NCBI RefSeq assembly: GCF_017813335.1
Contig: NZ_JAGIYY010000007.1
Location: forward strand, 62,001 to 126,000
Direction of reading: 5' to 3'
From: Tianweitania sediminis
Lineage (GTDB): Bacteria > Pseudomonadota > Alphaproteobacteria > Rhizobiales > Rhizobiaceae
DNA length: 64,000 nucleotides
In this document: positions 42,254 through 51,492 of the stretch, piece after piece
How positions within the stretch are numbered: position 1 is the first letter of the stretch
Layout: every line of letters starts with the position of its first letter
Program-made: the position numbers and the translations under genes
Notes under the pieces: model-generated
What the model was told of the DNA's origin: nothing
Databases searched by the model: none
Seen by the model: only the letters and a program-made list of their open reading frames with translations

Positions 42254-42888
42254 TGCGCTGCAATCCTTGGATCTGCCCACATGCCGTAGCCTTTGCGACC
42301 GATGGCCTCGGCCTCGTTCAGATCGGTACGAGCCAGCGTTCCGTCGGGCTTCTTGGCGATGCGGTGGGTGCCCAGCGAAACCAGCTGCTCCTCGAACATG
42401 TCGATCGAGTCGAGGCTGCCCGGATAGTTGTAGTAGCCGTAGCACGTCGCATCCTGCGCCTGAGCACCGGTCTCACTGACAAAGGCCCGGCAATAGATCA
42501 CGCGGGGAGACTGCAGGAGCGTCGCCAGACCCTGGCGAGCGTAGTCTTCGCAGGAGCCGGTAAAATCCTCCTTGAGGTTCACCATGTCCCCTTTGCAGGG
42601 TTCGATCCCGTAGAGATGGACAGTCAGATTGGCATCGACGCGGAAATCGGTCGCAGAGATCGCGCGGAAGCCGGAAGCCGAGGCGAAGCCTTTCTGACCG
42701 GTCACTTTCTGCTGCCCGTCGTAGTACTCCATGACCAGCACGGTCTTTCCCGGCGCGGCGAGCGAACGGATATATGCCTCGTCGATTGGCCCGGCCGCAT
42801 GGGCTGGCAGGGACGCAGTGATCGCGACCAGGCAGACCGCTGCTCGTCTCATCGGCTGTCGCCTCCAGGTTGTCATCTTGCTCGACAT
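42250..42888 (-). CDS. exported SNase-like protein, degenerate active site
   Basis: A 212-residue protein with signal peptide (VCLVAITASLPAHAAG). The equivalent of the SNase catalytic strand reads VHLYGIEPCKGDM, lacking both Arg and Glu, while the C-terminal EAEAIGRKGYGMW keeps the fold signature. Start 42888 is supported by AAGGAGG seven bases upstream; ATGs at 42876 and 42852 are alternatives. First gene of the three-gene chain, divergent from virB1 across 110 bases. Confidence 0.65.
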   Translation of the reverse strand: MSSKMTTWRRQPMRRAAVCLVAITASLPAHAAGPIDEAYIRSLAAPGKTVLVMEYYDGQQKVTGQKGFASASGFRAISATDFRVDANLTVHLYGIEPCKGDMVNLKEDFTGSCEDYARQGLATLLQSPRVIYCRAFVSETGAQAQDATCYGYYNYPGSLDSIDMFEEQLVSLGTHRIAKKPDGTLARTDLNEAEAIGRKGYGMWADPRIAAQ

Positions 42889-42930
42889 TGACCTGCCTCC
42901 TTCGCTATTGCAAGAAAAATCACAATCAAA

Positions 42931-42959
42931 TTGACATTGTTTTTTGACTCGCCTAACCA
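42931..42959 (+). promoter_or_regulatory. possible promoter of the virB operon
   Basis: TTGACA at 42931-42936 and TAACCA at 42954-42959 are 17 bases apart, 40 bases before the virB1 start. The -35 is perfect, the -10 weak, so an activator may be needed. It lies in an AT-rich divergent region. Confidence 0.4.
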
Positions 42960-42998
42960 TTCCGAAATCCAGCGTTACAAGGCTTTGGATGCGGACCG

Positions 42999-43874
42999 AT
43001 GGCGATGCACGCTACAACACCGACGATACGTCCGCTTCTGGCGGTGACAATCCTCACGTGCATATGTGTCACTCCCTTTGGGCCAGGCATGGCGTCCGAC
43101 CTGTCCTCGCGCATGGCGCTGCAGCCAGTTCGGACAGCCGAAAGTCGGCAACAGGATGGCACTCGATCAGCCGCAGACAGCGTGGCCGAAGAACGCTGGG
43201 CGCGTCTTCCCGACGACTTTGTGCTGGGGGAGGGCGGTCAAATCGTTCCTCAGCGCAAGGCCCTCGCGACTACCGGCGTGCCGGAAGGCAGTACTGGCGA
43301 ACCGAAGCCAATTGACAATCATTTTAGTGGTGGTGCCTCGCAAGACGCCCCCAAGTGCGGGCCCTCACCCTTGCCTCCAGAGGAGATCACCCGCCTCGTT
43401 ATCGAGGCGGCGCAGCGGCACAAGGTTGATGTCGGCTTCGCTGTCGCGGTCGTTACCGCCGAAAGCCGTCTCGACCGACTCCGCAATTCCCCCAGAGGCG
43501 CCCGGGGGCCGATGCAGCTCATGCCGCAAACGGCCGGCCGGTTTGGCGTCGCAGATATTTGCGATCCGGAAGAGAACATCGACGGTGGTGTCCGCTACCT
43601 GCGCGAGCTGACAGACGAATTCCGCAATCCACTCCTGGTCGCTGCCGCCTACAATGCCGGCGAGGGGAGCGTGCGCGCGCATGGAGGAATCCCTCCGTTC
43701 AAGGAAACGCTCGGCTACATCGCCGAGATCCTCAATATCCAGCTGGGTCTCGACGGGAGCAGCGCAAGCAAGCAGCGCCGCGCACCCGACGCTGCTGAGC
43801 TCTCTTCCAATGTCAGCGGGGTCATCACGGTGCGCGAGCGTCGCCAATGGCTTGGCGGCGTCATGCATTTCTAG
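42999..43874 (+). CDS. virB1: T4SS lytic transglycosylase VirB1
   Basis: Periplasmic murein hydrolase that opens the wall for T4SS assembly, 291 aa. A signal peptide covers about residues 12-32, then a low-complexity linker. The SLT domain spans about 130-235: VVTAESRLDRLRNSPRGARGPMQLMPQTA in consecutive blocks includes the catalytic Glu (TAES), and the AAYNAGEG motif is present. First gene of the virB operon, 12 bases before virB2. Confidence 0.88.
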   Translation: MAMHATTPTIRPLLAVTILTCICVTPFGPGMASDLSSRMALQPVRTAESRQQDGTRSAADSVAEERWARLPDDFVLGEGGQIVPQRKALATTGVPEGSTGEPKPIDNHFSGGASQDAPKCGPSPLPPEEITRLVIEAAQRHKVDVGFAVAVVTAESRLDRLRNSPRGARGPMQLMPQTAGRFGVADICDPEENIDGGVRYLRELTDEFRNPLLVAAAYNAGEGSVRAHGGIPPFKETLGYIAEILNIQLGLDGSSASKQRRAPDAAELSSNVSGVITVRERRQWLGGVMHF

Positions 43875-43886
43875 CCGGAGGACGAC

Positions 43887-44213
43887 ATGAATAGCCCATC
43901 TCAAGATTGCTCCACAGCCACCATTGTTAAGTTGATCGCGGTCGCCTTCATCTGTTCCACGCTGGCCGAGCCGGCCTTTGCTCAGTCGTCGGGCGCCTTC
44001 GCACCGCTCGAAACGGCTGTTCAGATGATCGTCGATTTCATCACAGGGCCGTTTGGACGCCTGCTGGCGATCATTGCGGTCATCGCCCTAGGTTTCCTGG
44101 CCTTCGCGGGGCGTCTTTCCTGGTTCACGGCCGGCGCGGTCGTCCTCGGCATAGGTCTCGTCTTTGGCGCGCCAGCGATCGTTGACGAGATGATCTCGGC
44201 CGTAGGGAACTGA
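43887..44213 (+). CDS. virB2: T4SS pilin VirB2
   Basis: Major pilin, 108 aa. A long signal peptide (about 12-35, ending AEPAFAQ) is followed by two membrane helices (FGRLLAIIAVIALGFLAFAG and TAGAVVLGIGLVFGAPAI), the TrbC/VirB2 layout. It is followed three bases later by virB3. Confidence 0.88.
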   Translation: MNSPSQDCSTATIVKLIAVAFICSTLAEPAFAQSSGAFAPLETAVQMIVDFITGPFGRLLAIIAVIALGFLAFAGRLSWFTAGAVVLGIGLVFGAPAIVDEMISAVGN

Positions 44214-44216
44214 GTG

Positions 44217-44516
44217 ATGGTTGAGTTCACCGATGAGAAGCCGCGGTTGACTCCGCTGGTGATTGGCCTGACCCGGCCGCCAATGATGTGGGGCATTCCC
44301 CTCAACGCCTTCTACGTCATCGTCGGCGTCACGCTGATCGCGTTCCTCGTGAGTTCGAGCTTCTGGTCGGTCCTGATCGCACCTCTCATCTATCTCGCCC
44401 TCTTCGCCCTCTGCAGCCGCGACATTCGAATCCTCGACCTTGCGCAGGTCGTCGGCCGCCGCACACCGCGGACGCCGAACCGGCTGTTCTGGCGAACCAA
44501 CTCCTACGGACCATGA
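44217..44516 (+). CDS. virB3: T4SS protein VirB3
   Basis: A 99-residue inner-membrane protein that works with VirB4. The start PRLTPLVIGLTRPPMMWGIPLNAF and two adjacent membrane segments are the VirB3 pattern; the C-terminus is basic and cytoplasmic (PNRLFWRTNSYGP). An adjacent GTG at 44214 is the alternative start. Its stop overlaps the virB4 start by four bases. Confidence 0.88.
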   Translation: MVEFTDEKPRLTPLVIGLTRPPMMWGIPLNAFYVIVGVTLIAFLVSSSFWSVLIAPLIYLALFALCSRDIRILDLAQVVGRRTPRTPNRLFWRTNSYGP

Positions 44517-46933
44517 CCATGCTGAACGTCGTCGTAGAAGAACTTGGGTTTGGGCGCGAACGCCGGCGCGAGCGCGCGATGGCAACCCATATCCCCTATC
44601 TGCGCCATGTGTCTGACACGGTCATCGGCCTCGAGAGCGGGGCGATTCTGTCGGTGATCAAGCTCGACGGTTTGTTCTTCCAGACCGAAGACCAGGCGGA
44701 GCTCAACATGCGCGGCGCCGTGCAGAATACGATGATCCGGGCGCTCGGCTCGAGCCGCTATTCGCTATGGTCGACGGTGATCCGCAAGGAGGTGAAGCCC
44801 GCCATCGGTGGCACCTACTCAGATTCGCTCTGCGATCTTTTGAACACGCGCTACATGGCATCGCTGCGCGAGAAGCGCATGTTCACCAACGAACTCTATC
44901 TCACGATCGTCCGCTCCGGCATGCGCGGCGCACTCGGAGCCGCCGAAGGGTTCTCGCGACTGCTCGACCGTTCTTCCGGAAAAGAGGTCATCGAGCAGCG
45001 CCTGCATGAACGTGTCAACGAGCTCGAGGAGATCCTCGGCAACATCACGCGTGAGCTGCAGAAGTACGGCGCCCGGCCGTTGGGCATCGTCTACCGGGAC
45101 AACGAGCCCTATTCGGAGCCTTGCTCCTTCTTCAACACACTGCTGACCTGCGGCATTTCGCGGGACATGCGCCTGCCGCGCATGGGTATCCGCAGCTATG
45201 TGGGCTCATCGCGCCTGCACTTCTCGAAACGAACTTTGCAGGCCCAAGGTCCGAGCGAGGCCGAAAGCCGTTTCGGCGCCATGCTGTCGATCAAGGAATA
45301 CCCGCCTTTCTCGGGACCGGGGATGTTGGACGGGCTCCTGCAGATGAACCACGAGTTCATCTGCACCCAGTCCTTTACCCTTGCCGACAAGCCGATCGCA
45401 CAGGAACGCATTTCACGCCTGCAGCGCCAGATCCACGCGTCGGATGAGTCCGGCAGCACGGTCGAGACCGATATCGATTTCGCATTGAACAGCCTGCTCA
45501 ATCAGGAAGCCGTCTTCGGCTACCACCATTTCAGCCTGCTGTGCTTGTCGCGTGATCTCGCCGGCCTCGACAAGGCCGTCGCAGAGCTCGGTTCCTGTCT
45601 CACCGACATGAACATCAACTGGCTGCGCGAGGACCTCAACATGGAAGCCTCGTTCTGGGCGCAACTCCCGGGCAACCACGCCTACATCGCGCGCTCTTGC
45701 ATGCTGTCCAGCGCAAACTTCTCTGGGTTCTCGTCACTCCATAATTTCGCGACCGGGAAGGCTTCCGACGTCCACTGGGGCCTGCCGATTTCGATTCTGG
45801 AGACCACATCGCAGACACCGTATTGGTTCAATTTCCATCAGCGCGACATCGGTCATTTTCTCGTGACCGGCCCGACCGGGTCGGGCAAGACCGTGGCGCT
45901 AACCTTCCTGCTGGCGCAGGCATTCCGGATCTCCCCGGAACCGCGCGCGGTGTTCTTCGACAAGGACCGGGGCGCCGAGATCTTCATCCGCGCCGTCGGC
46001 GGTGACTATGAAGTGTTGCAGCCGGGCGTCGCCACCGGCTTCAATCCACTGCAGCTGGAGAACAACGCGACCAACCGCGAGTTCCTGCATCGTCTCCTCA
46101 AGGCCATGCTCGATCCGGCTGATGGCAGAGGTTTCTCCCAGGAAGAGGATGACACGCTCTAGCGGGCTATCGGCCGGATCGCCCAGGAACCGGTCGAGCA
46201 ACGCACGCTCGCCAACCTGTCCGGGCTGCTGATGGGCAGGGCGCGATCCGACGCCAACGATCTCCAGTCACGTCTACGCCCTTGGTACGAGGGGGAAAAG
46301 GCTTGGCTCTTCAACGCCCCGCAGGACGTTTTGTCGTTCTCCGGCCGGAGGATCTTCGGCTTCGATATGACCCATATCCTCGACAATCAGGACGTCCGGA
46401 CGCCAGCGCTGATGTACCTCTATCACCGCCTTGACGAGCTTCTCAACGGCGAGCCGGTGCTCATTTTCATGGATGAAGGCTGGAAACTCCTGCAGGACCC
46501 AGTCTTTTCCAACTATATCGTCGACAAGATGAAGACGATCCGCAAGCTCAACGGGATCGTCGGGTTTGGGACCCAGTCGGCAGCGGATATCGCGCGCTCG
46601 CCGCAGTCGCATACGCTGATCGAGCAATCCGCGACCAATCTGCATTTCCCAAACCCGCGTGCGGACGAAGAAAGCTATATCCGGCGCTTTGGTCTCACCA
46701 CCAAGGAATATTCCTTCATCCGCAACACGCCGCCAGAACGGCGGACCTTCCTCATCAAGCACGGCAACGACTCCGTCATCGCCAGGCTCGATCTCTCGAC
46801 CATGCCGGACCTTGTCCGCGTGATGTCCGGTCGTAAGGACACGATCGAGCAATGTGCAGCGCTACGCGCGCAGCATGGCGACGATCCGGCAAAGTGGTTG
46901 CCTGTGTTCTGCGGTTGGGAGCGAGCGACATGA
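44513..46933 (+). pseudogene. virB4: T4SS ATPase VirB4 with in-frame amber codon
   Basis: Main assembly ATPase of the T4SS. The full frame would encode about 806 residues, the normal length. Walker A GPTGSGKT is at about 453-460; Walker B LIFMDEGWK is at about 650-658. A TAG at 46160-46162 (codon 550) splits them: the upstream part ends EEDDTL, and the same frame goes on with RAIGRIAQEPVEQRTLANLSG. No frameshift is involved and the downstream half is fully conserved, so the mutation is recent, or the codon is read through, or it is a sequence error. TAG is one base from Gln, Ser, Leu, Glu, Lys and Trp codons. As written the protein lacks Walker B and should be inactive. Confidence 0.85.
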
Positions 46934-47994
46934 TCAAACGCCTTTCAATCCTCTTGGTCTGTGCGGCATCGCCGGCGTTTGCCGATATCCCGACGATCGA
47001 TGGGACCGTGCTCGATGAACGCGAGGAGCGTGATCAGAAAACCGGCGAGATCGAAAAGGTCGACGAGGACCGCTACGTCAACAACCAGAGTGTCACCTGT
47101 TCGATGTACCGGCCGGGGCGAAAAGAAGACCCCGTCGGCGCGGCGAACGCCAATCCGGCAATCGCCGGTCTGGTCCGTAGAATTGCGCGGGAGGAGGGGG
47201 TCAACGAGAACCAGTTTCTGGCGCTCGTCTATCAGGAAAGCCGTTTCAACCCCTGCGCCAATTCGCCTGCGGGTGCGATCGGCCTTGCCCAGTTGATGCC
47301 CGATACGGCCGGCGATCTCGGCGTTGATCCCTACAATATCGAGCAGAACCTGCGCGGCGGTGCGCGCTACTACAAGCAGCAACTGCGAAAATACAACGGC
47401 AACGTCTCCCTGGCGCTCGCCGCCTACAACGCCGGCTCAGGCAACGTGAACAAATATGGCGGCATCCCGCCCTTCAAGGAGACGCAAGGGTACGTCGCCA
47501 ACATAACCCAGAAATGGCTTCCTGCGTTTGGCGGCTCCGACAAGTCTGGCATGCCCCTCAATTATGGCGGTGGCGGTGCCTACGAAGGCGCCCGGACCAG
47601 CACGATGAATGCGATGGGCCTCACCGCTGCAATGGGGGAAGGGTCCGGCGATGTCATGTCCTGGCTCACTCAGTTCGGAGGACTCGGCTCCGGCACGATC
47701 CAGGACAGCTGGGATCACAATTCCGGGGCGCGCAATGCGAACATGGAGTTGATGAACCGGCTGATCCTGCTCGGCACGGCTTTCGCCGACCTCGCCAATT
47801 CCAGCAATGCCATCACGCTTGGTGATATTTCCGGATCGAACCGTTCGACCCGCTACGACACAAGCGGACGAGAGGACGACCGGCCGGTGGCGGGCTTCTG
47901 CGATGGGCGGGAAGGCTCGGTCTGGGATGCCGACGCGAAGGCATGTGTCCAGCGCATTGATGCTCAGGCCGAACTGCTCCTCGAGACACAATGA
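46930..47994 (+). CDS. second lytic transglycosylase in the T4SS operon
   Basis: A 354-residue exported protein: signal peptide (LSILLVCAASPAFA), SLT domain at about 75-190 with LALVYQESRFNPCANSPAGAIGLAQLMPDTA in consecutive blocks (catalytic Glu in QESRF) and AAYNAGSGNV, then a Gly-rich linker and a 130-residue C-terminal region that I do not recognise (ANMELMNRLILLGTAFADL). It starts on the last bases of virB4 (ATGA) and ends on the start of virB5. The position between virB4 and virB5 and the C-terminal extension separate it from VirB1. Confidence 0.85.
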   Translation: MIKRLSILLVCAASPAFADIPTIDGTVLDEREERDQKTGEIEKVDEDRYVNNQSVTCSMYRPGRKEDPVGAANANPAIAGLVRRIAREEGVNENQFLALVYQESRFNPCANSPAGAIGLAQLMPDTAGDLGVDPYNIEQNLRGGARYYKQQLRKYNGNVSLALAAYNAGSGNVNKYGGIPPFKETQGYVANITQKWLPAFGGSDKSGMPLNYGGGGAYEGARTSTMNAMGLTAAMGEGSGDVMSWLTQFGGLGSGTIQDSWDHNSGARNANMELMNRLILLGTAFADLANSSNAITLGDISGSNRSTRYDTSGREDDRPVAGFCDGREGSVWDADAKACVQRIDAQAELLLETQ

Positions 47995-48704
47995 TGGAGA
48001 TGCTCATGAAGCATTCATTGGCAATCCTAACTTTGATCGGCGCGGGCGTAGCGCCGGCCGCGGCCGACATTCCTGTCATCGACAAGACCAACTACGCCGT
48101 CGCGCGCGACACTGCGGAAAAGACCGGCAAGATCCTCGACACGAACAAGGAAATCCTCACCACCGTCGAGGAAACCCTCAAGGCGGTAACAGGGGATCGC
48201 GGGAGCGATGCCGGCCCGTTGAAGGATATCGCGATCGGCAACGGCTTCAGCGTTTCGTCGATGCCTTCTTTCGACAATATCCTCAAAAGCGGGATCGCCG
48301 ATTTCGGATCGCTCGATCCGAAGGTCGTGGAAGTGGCCACGCTGTTCATCAACGGTCTTCAACTCGTGCGTTCCCTGTCCGGCAAGGAGAACAGTTCGAT
48401 TGCCAGCGACAAATCCTATGAGGAACTCATGAAGACGGTCATGGGTGTCTCGGCCTTGATCACCGGCTCGCAACAGGCGGTCGAGACGCGCCGCTCCGCG
48501 CTTGAAAGCGCAGGCGGCGAAATTGGCAAGGCCGAGGACATCAAGGGGTCGATCGACCAGAACACGCAGCTGCAGGTCCAGACCGGCCTGACGCTCAACG
48601 AGATGATCGGTGTGCTGAACGCCGGGGTGCAATCGCTGCATGCGGAAAACCAGCGCAAGCTCACCGACATGTCGAACACTAAGAAGGCACTGCGGTACGA
48701 ATGA
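47991..48704 (+). CDS. virB5: T4SS pilus-tip protein VirB5-like
   Basis: A 237-residue exported protein with signal peptide ending VAPAAADIP near residue 24, then a long helical, Ser/Thr/Asn-rich body (TAEKTGKILDTNKEILTTVEETLKAV). This composition and the place before virB6 fit VirB5, which caps the pilus and contacts recipient cells. Sequence conservation in this family is low, so the call leans on context. ATG at 47991 overlaps the upstream stop; an ATG at 48006 is also plausible. Confidence 0.75.
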   Translation: MMEMLMKHSLAILTLIGAGVAPAAADIPVIDKTNYAVARDTAEKTGKILDTNKEILTTVEETLKAVTGDRGSDAGPLKDIAIGNGFSVSSMPSFDNILKSGIADFGSLDPKVVEVATLFINGLQLVRSLSGKENSSIASDKSYEELMKTVMGVSALITGSQQAVETRRSALESAGGEIGKAEDIKGSIDQNTQLQVQTGLTLNEMIGVLNAGVQSLHAENQRKLTDMSNTKKALRYE

Positions 48705-48925
48705 ACAGCGGGCGAGGGAGCGCGGGCGTCCTGGTGCTCATGCTGGCCGTCCTGGCCAGTGGATGCGGCACGCCCCGCGAGAAGACCGCTCCGTGCAAGC
48801 GACCGGCGAATCTCACGAGCTATGCCAGCACGGGTGACGATTGCGGGCCGATGCGGTCGATAAATCCCGACAGGGTAGCGGCATTGGCCGCGATCCAGGA
48901 ACTGGCGACCGAGGATGAAGAATAG
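48701..48925 (+). CDS. virB7: VirB7-like lipoprotein
   Basis: A 74-residue lipoprotein. The lipobox LASGC puts the lipidated Cys near residue 22. The mature part has two further Cys (TAPCKRP and DDCGP) that could bridge to VirB9, as in Agrobacterium VirB7. The start overlaps the virB5 stop by four bases. Identification rests on size, lipobox and location. Confidence 0.7.
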   Translation: MNSGRGSAGVLVLMLAVLASGCGTPREKTAPCKRPANLTSYASTGDDCGPMRSINPDRVAALAAIQELATEDEE

Positions 48926-48934
48926 GGCAGGGCA

Positions 48935-49945
48935 GTGGACGACTTCATTGGCGAACTGCTGGACCGGATTGATGCTTCGGGACAGAATTTTTCTCAAAGC
49001 GCCTATGAGGCGCTGAGCCAAGACCTAGAGCCGCTGCTTCGCTTGCTCTTCGTCCTTGCGGTCCTGTTCTATGGGGTGCAGCTTTTCCTCGGGACGTCAC
49101 GCCTCAGCGTTGCCGAGATCATCGGCCGGCTGGTGCGTGTTTTCGTCATTCTCGTGCTTGTCGGCACCTGGTCGAACTTCAACGATCTTGTCTATGATTG
49201 GCTGACCACAGTGCCGGAAGCGGCCGGCCGCGCCATTCTGGCGGCGTCCGGCACGGGCGTGACCGAACCCACCAACGGGCTGTCGCAAATCTGGGAAACC
49301 GCTAACGTCGCCGCCGCGGCGTTCTCGGAGCAGGCTGGTTATCTCTCCGTCCTGCCCGCTTTGATCGGCATGATCATTATGGTCTTCGCCGGGTTGTTTG
49401 TCGCGATCGCGCTCGGCATTCTGGTGCTCGCCAAGGTCGTGCTGTGGGTGTTGCTGGGGACCGCGCCCATCTTCATTGCCTGCTTCTTTTTCGATGCGAC
49501 CCGCAGCTATTCGATGGGCTGGCTCAATCAGTCGCTGCTCTACGCAATCATTCCGCTGTTCGTCTACGTGATCGCCGCGTTCCTGATCGCGGCGATGGAG
49601 CCGGAACTCACCAGTATCGACAGCATCTCCGGCAATCGCGAGCTCAAGCTCAGCGATTTCGCTGCATTCATCATGCTTTGCCTCGCCGGCAGCTTCGTTC
49701 TTCTGCAGGTGCAATCACTCGCGCAGGGTATCGCAGGTGGCTTGGCGACGCCGGTTGGCCCGCGGTCGAGGCACCTCACTGGTAGGGGCATTTTTTGGGG
49801 CCGCCGCGCTATCGGTGCATCCGCCCGCCAGACACAGGCCGCTGTGCATCGGGTTCAGGCGCGACTTCACTCACCATCGCAGAATACCGCGGGCGCCTCC
49901 ATGCAGCGAGCGATAACATCCAACGGAAATCCGCGACAACCCTGA
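48935..49945 (+). CDS. virB6: T4SS inner-membrane channel protein VirB6
   Basis: A 336-residue polytopic protein with six or so membrane segments between residues 30 and 270 (LLRLLFVLAVLFYGVQLFLG, LVLVGTWSNFNDLVYDWL, PIFIACFFFDATRSYSMGWLNQ). The conserved Trp-bearing loop of VirB6/TrbL is present. The start is GTG at 48935, preceded by GGGCAGG. The C-terminal 65 residues are polar and cytoplasmic or periplasmic. Confidence 0.88.
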   Translation: MDDFIGELLDRIDASGQNFSQSAYEALSQDLEPLLRLLFVLAVLFYGVQLFLGTSRLSVAEIIGRLVRVFVILVLVGTWSNFNDLVYDWLTTVPEAAGRAILAASGTGVTEPTNGLSQIWETANVAAAAFSEQAGYLSVLPALIGMIIMVFAGLFVAIALGILVLAKVVLWVLLGTAPIFIACFFFDATRSYSMGWLNQSLLYAIIPLFVYVIAAFLIAAMEPELTSIDSISGNRELKLSDFAAFIMLCLAGSFVLLQVQSLAQGIAGGLATPVGPRSRHLTGRGIFWGRRAIGASARQTQAAVHRVQARLHSPSQNTAGASMQRAITSNGNPRQP

Positions 49946-49990
49946 TCGGCAAGGTGATGCGGGATTCAGAACGACAAGATAAGGGCAGGG

Positions 49991-50686
49991 ATGGCAGACA
50001 AGTCCGAAACCGCTCTGCGGTCTTATTTCCAGCAGGGCGACATCTGGGAACAGGAGATCATCAAGCGGGCGAAGCGTTCGGCGCGCGTCGCTTGGTTCTT
50101 CTCGATCGTCTTTGCCGGGATTGCCCTGCTCAGCCTGCTTGCCGTGGTGCTGATGCTGCCGCTGAAGAGTTTCGAGCCCTATGTCGTTACCGTCGACCAG
50201 ACCACGGGCTACATCGAGGTAAAGTCGGGCCTGACGCGGCCCGCCAACCTTACCGAGCAGCAGGCGATCACCCAGGCGAACGTCGTGCGCTACATCCGCG
50301 CTCGCGAAGGCTACGATCCATACGCCATCACCGAGAATTTCGGCATCGCGGCGCTGCTGTCCGCAGACGAAGCGGCCCGCGAGTTGCAGAGCCTGTTCAG
50401 CTCGGCGAACGCCCAGAACCCCACCAAGGTCTATGGGCGACTAAAGCGGGTCCTGGTCGACATCAAATCCGTCACCTTTCCCAACACCAGCACCGCGATC
50501 GTCAGGTTCTCCACCAACGAACGCAGCGATACGGAATCGATCGTCCGCCATTGGATCTCCGTCGTCCGTTTCCGCTACACCGACACGCCGACCCGCAACG
50601 AATGGCGCTTCGAGAACCCGCTCGGCTTCCAGGTTTATTCCTATCGGCGCGACCAGGAGACCGTTACGCCAGGGGACGGCCGATGA
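49991..50686 (+). CDS. virB8: T4SS assembly factor VirB8
   Basis: Bitopic inner-membrane protein, 231 aa. One membrane segment near 37-58 (FSIVFAGIALLSLLAVVLMLPL) is followed by KSFEPYVVTVDQTTGY, the canonical start of the periplasmic VirB8 domain, and a NTF2-like fold (YIRAREGYDPYAI, NEWRFENPLGFQVYSYRRD). Stop overlaps the virB9 start by four bases. Confidence 0.92.
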   Translation: MADKSETALRSYFQQGDIWEQEIIKRAKRSARVAWFFSIVFAGIALLSLLAVVLMLPLKSFEPYVVTVDQTTGYIEVKSGLTRPANLTEQQAITQANVVRYIRAREGYDPYAITENFGIAALLSADEAARELQSLFSSANAQNPTKVYGRLKRVLVDIKSVTFPNTSTAIVRFSTNERSDTESIVRHWISVVRFRYTDTPTRNEWRFENPLGFQVYSYRRDQETVTPGDGR

Positions 50687-51492
50687 GGAAAAGCGCGTTT
50701 GCCGCCGCCTTTGTGCTCGTCGGATTCCTAGGGCCAGGGCATGCGGCCCAGACGCCCAAGGGCGGTTCTCTCGATTCGCGCGTGACCAGCGTCACCTATC
50801 AGGAAAACAACGTCGTCCAGGTCTTCGCCACCTATGGCATCTCGACGATGATCATCTTCGACGAGGAAGAAAAATTCGAGACGATCTCGCTGGGCGACAC
50901 CGAGAGCTGGCAGGTCGTGCCGGCCGAGAAGGGCAATATCCTCTTCGTCAAGCCGATCGCCAGGGACGTGACGACCAATATGAATGTCGTCACCGACAAG
51001 CGCATCTACTATCTCGAACTGCACGATTTCGCACCCGAGGCAGGGCGCAAGGTCTTCGGGATCCGCTTCCAATACCCCGAAAAGAACCTCAACGCCGCAT
51101 TACGGCAGGAGGCGGAGCAGCGTGCTGCCTGGCCGAACATCTCCGGTATCGACAAGGCCAACGTCAATATCGACTATTCCTTCTCAGGAGACGCACGTTT
51201 GAAGCCGCTGATGGTCTTCGATGACGGCAACAAGACCTTCTTCAAGTTCGACCGTCGGGTTCCCGCGATCTTCGCCGTCAACTCGGACTTCTCCGAAACG
51301 CTCCGAAATTTCAGGAGGGAAGGGGAGTACCTCGTTGTTGACGGCACGGCGACGCAATTCACGCTACGCGACGGCGATCAGTGGATCTGCATCTTCAATC
51401 TGAGAAAGCCGGATTTCGCCGCACCCGACCCTGCAATTCTGGGACCGGTTGAGGACGACCTAGCCAAACGCCGGCGTCGGAGCGGAAACTGA
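50683..51492 (+). CDS. virB9: T4SS outer-membrane complex protein VirB9
   Basis: A 269-residue periplasmic/outer-membrane core protein. A signal peptide ends at GHAAQ near residue 22. The N-terminal domain has VTYQENNVVQVFATYG; the C-terminal domain (about 160-250) has NIDYSFSGDARLKPLMVFDDGNKTFFKF in consecutive blocks and ends in the usual beta-sandwich, the VirB7-binding part. The start at 50683 is set by the ATGA overlap; the frame is open far upstream through virB8 without homology. Confidence 0.92.
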   Translation: MRKSAFAAAFVLVGFLGPGHAAQTPKGGSLDSRVTSVTYQENNVVQVFATYGISTMIIFDEEEKFETISLGDTESWQVVPAEKGNILFVKPIARDVTTNMNVVTDKRIYYLELHDFAPEAGRKVFGIRFQYPEKNLNAALRQEAEQRAAWPNISGIDKANVNIDYSFSGDARLKPLMVFDDGNKTFFKFDRRVPAIFAVNSDFSETLRNFRREGEYLVVDGTATQFTLRDGDQWICIFNLRKPDFAAPDPAILGPVEDDLAKRRRRSGN

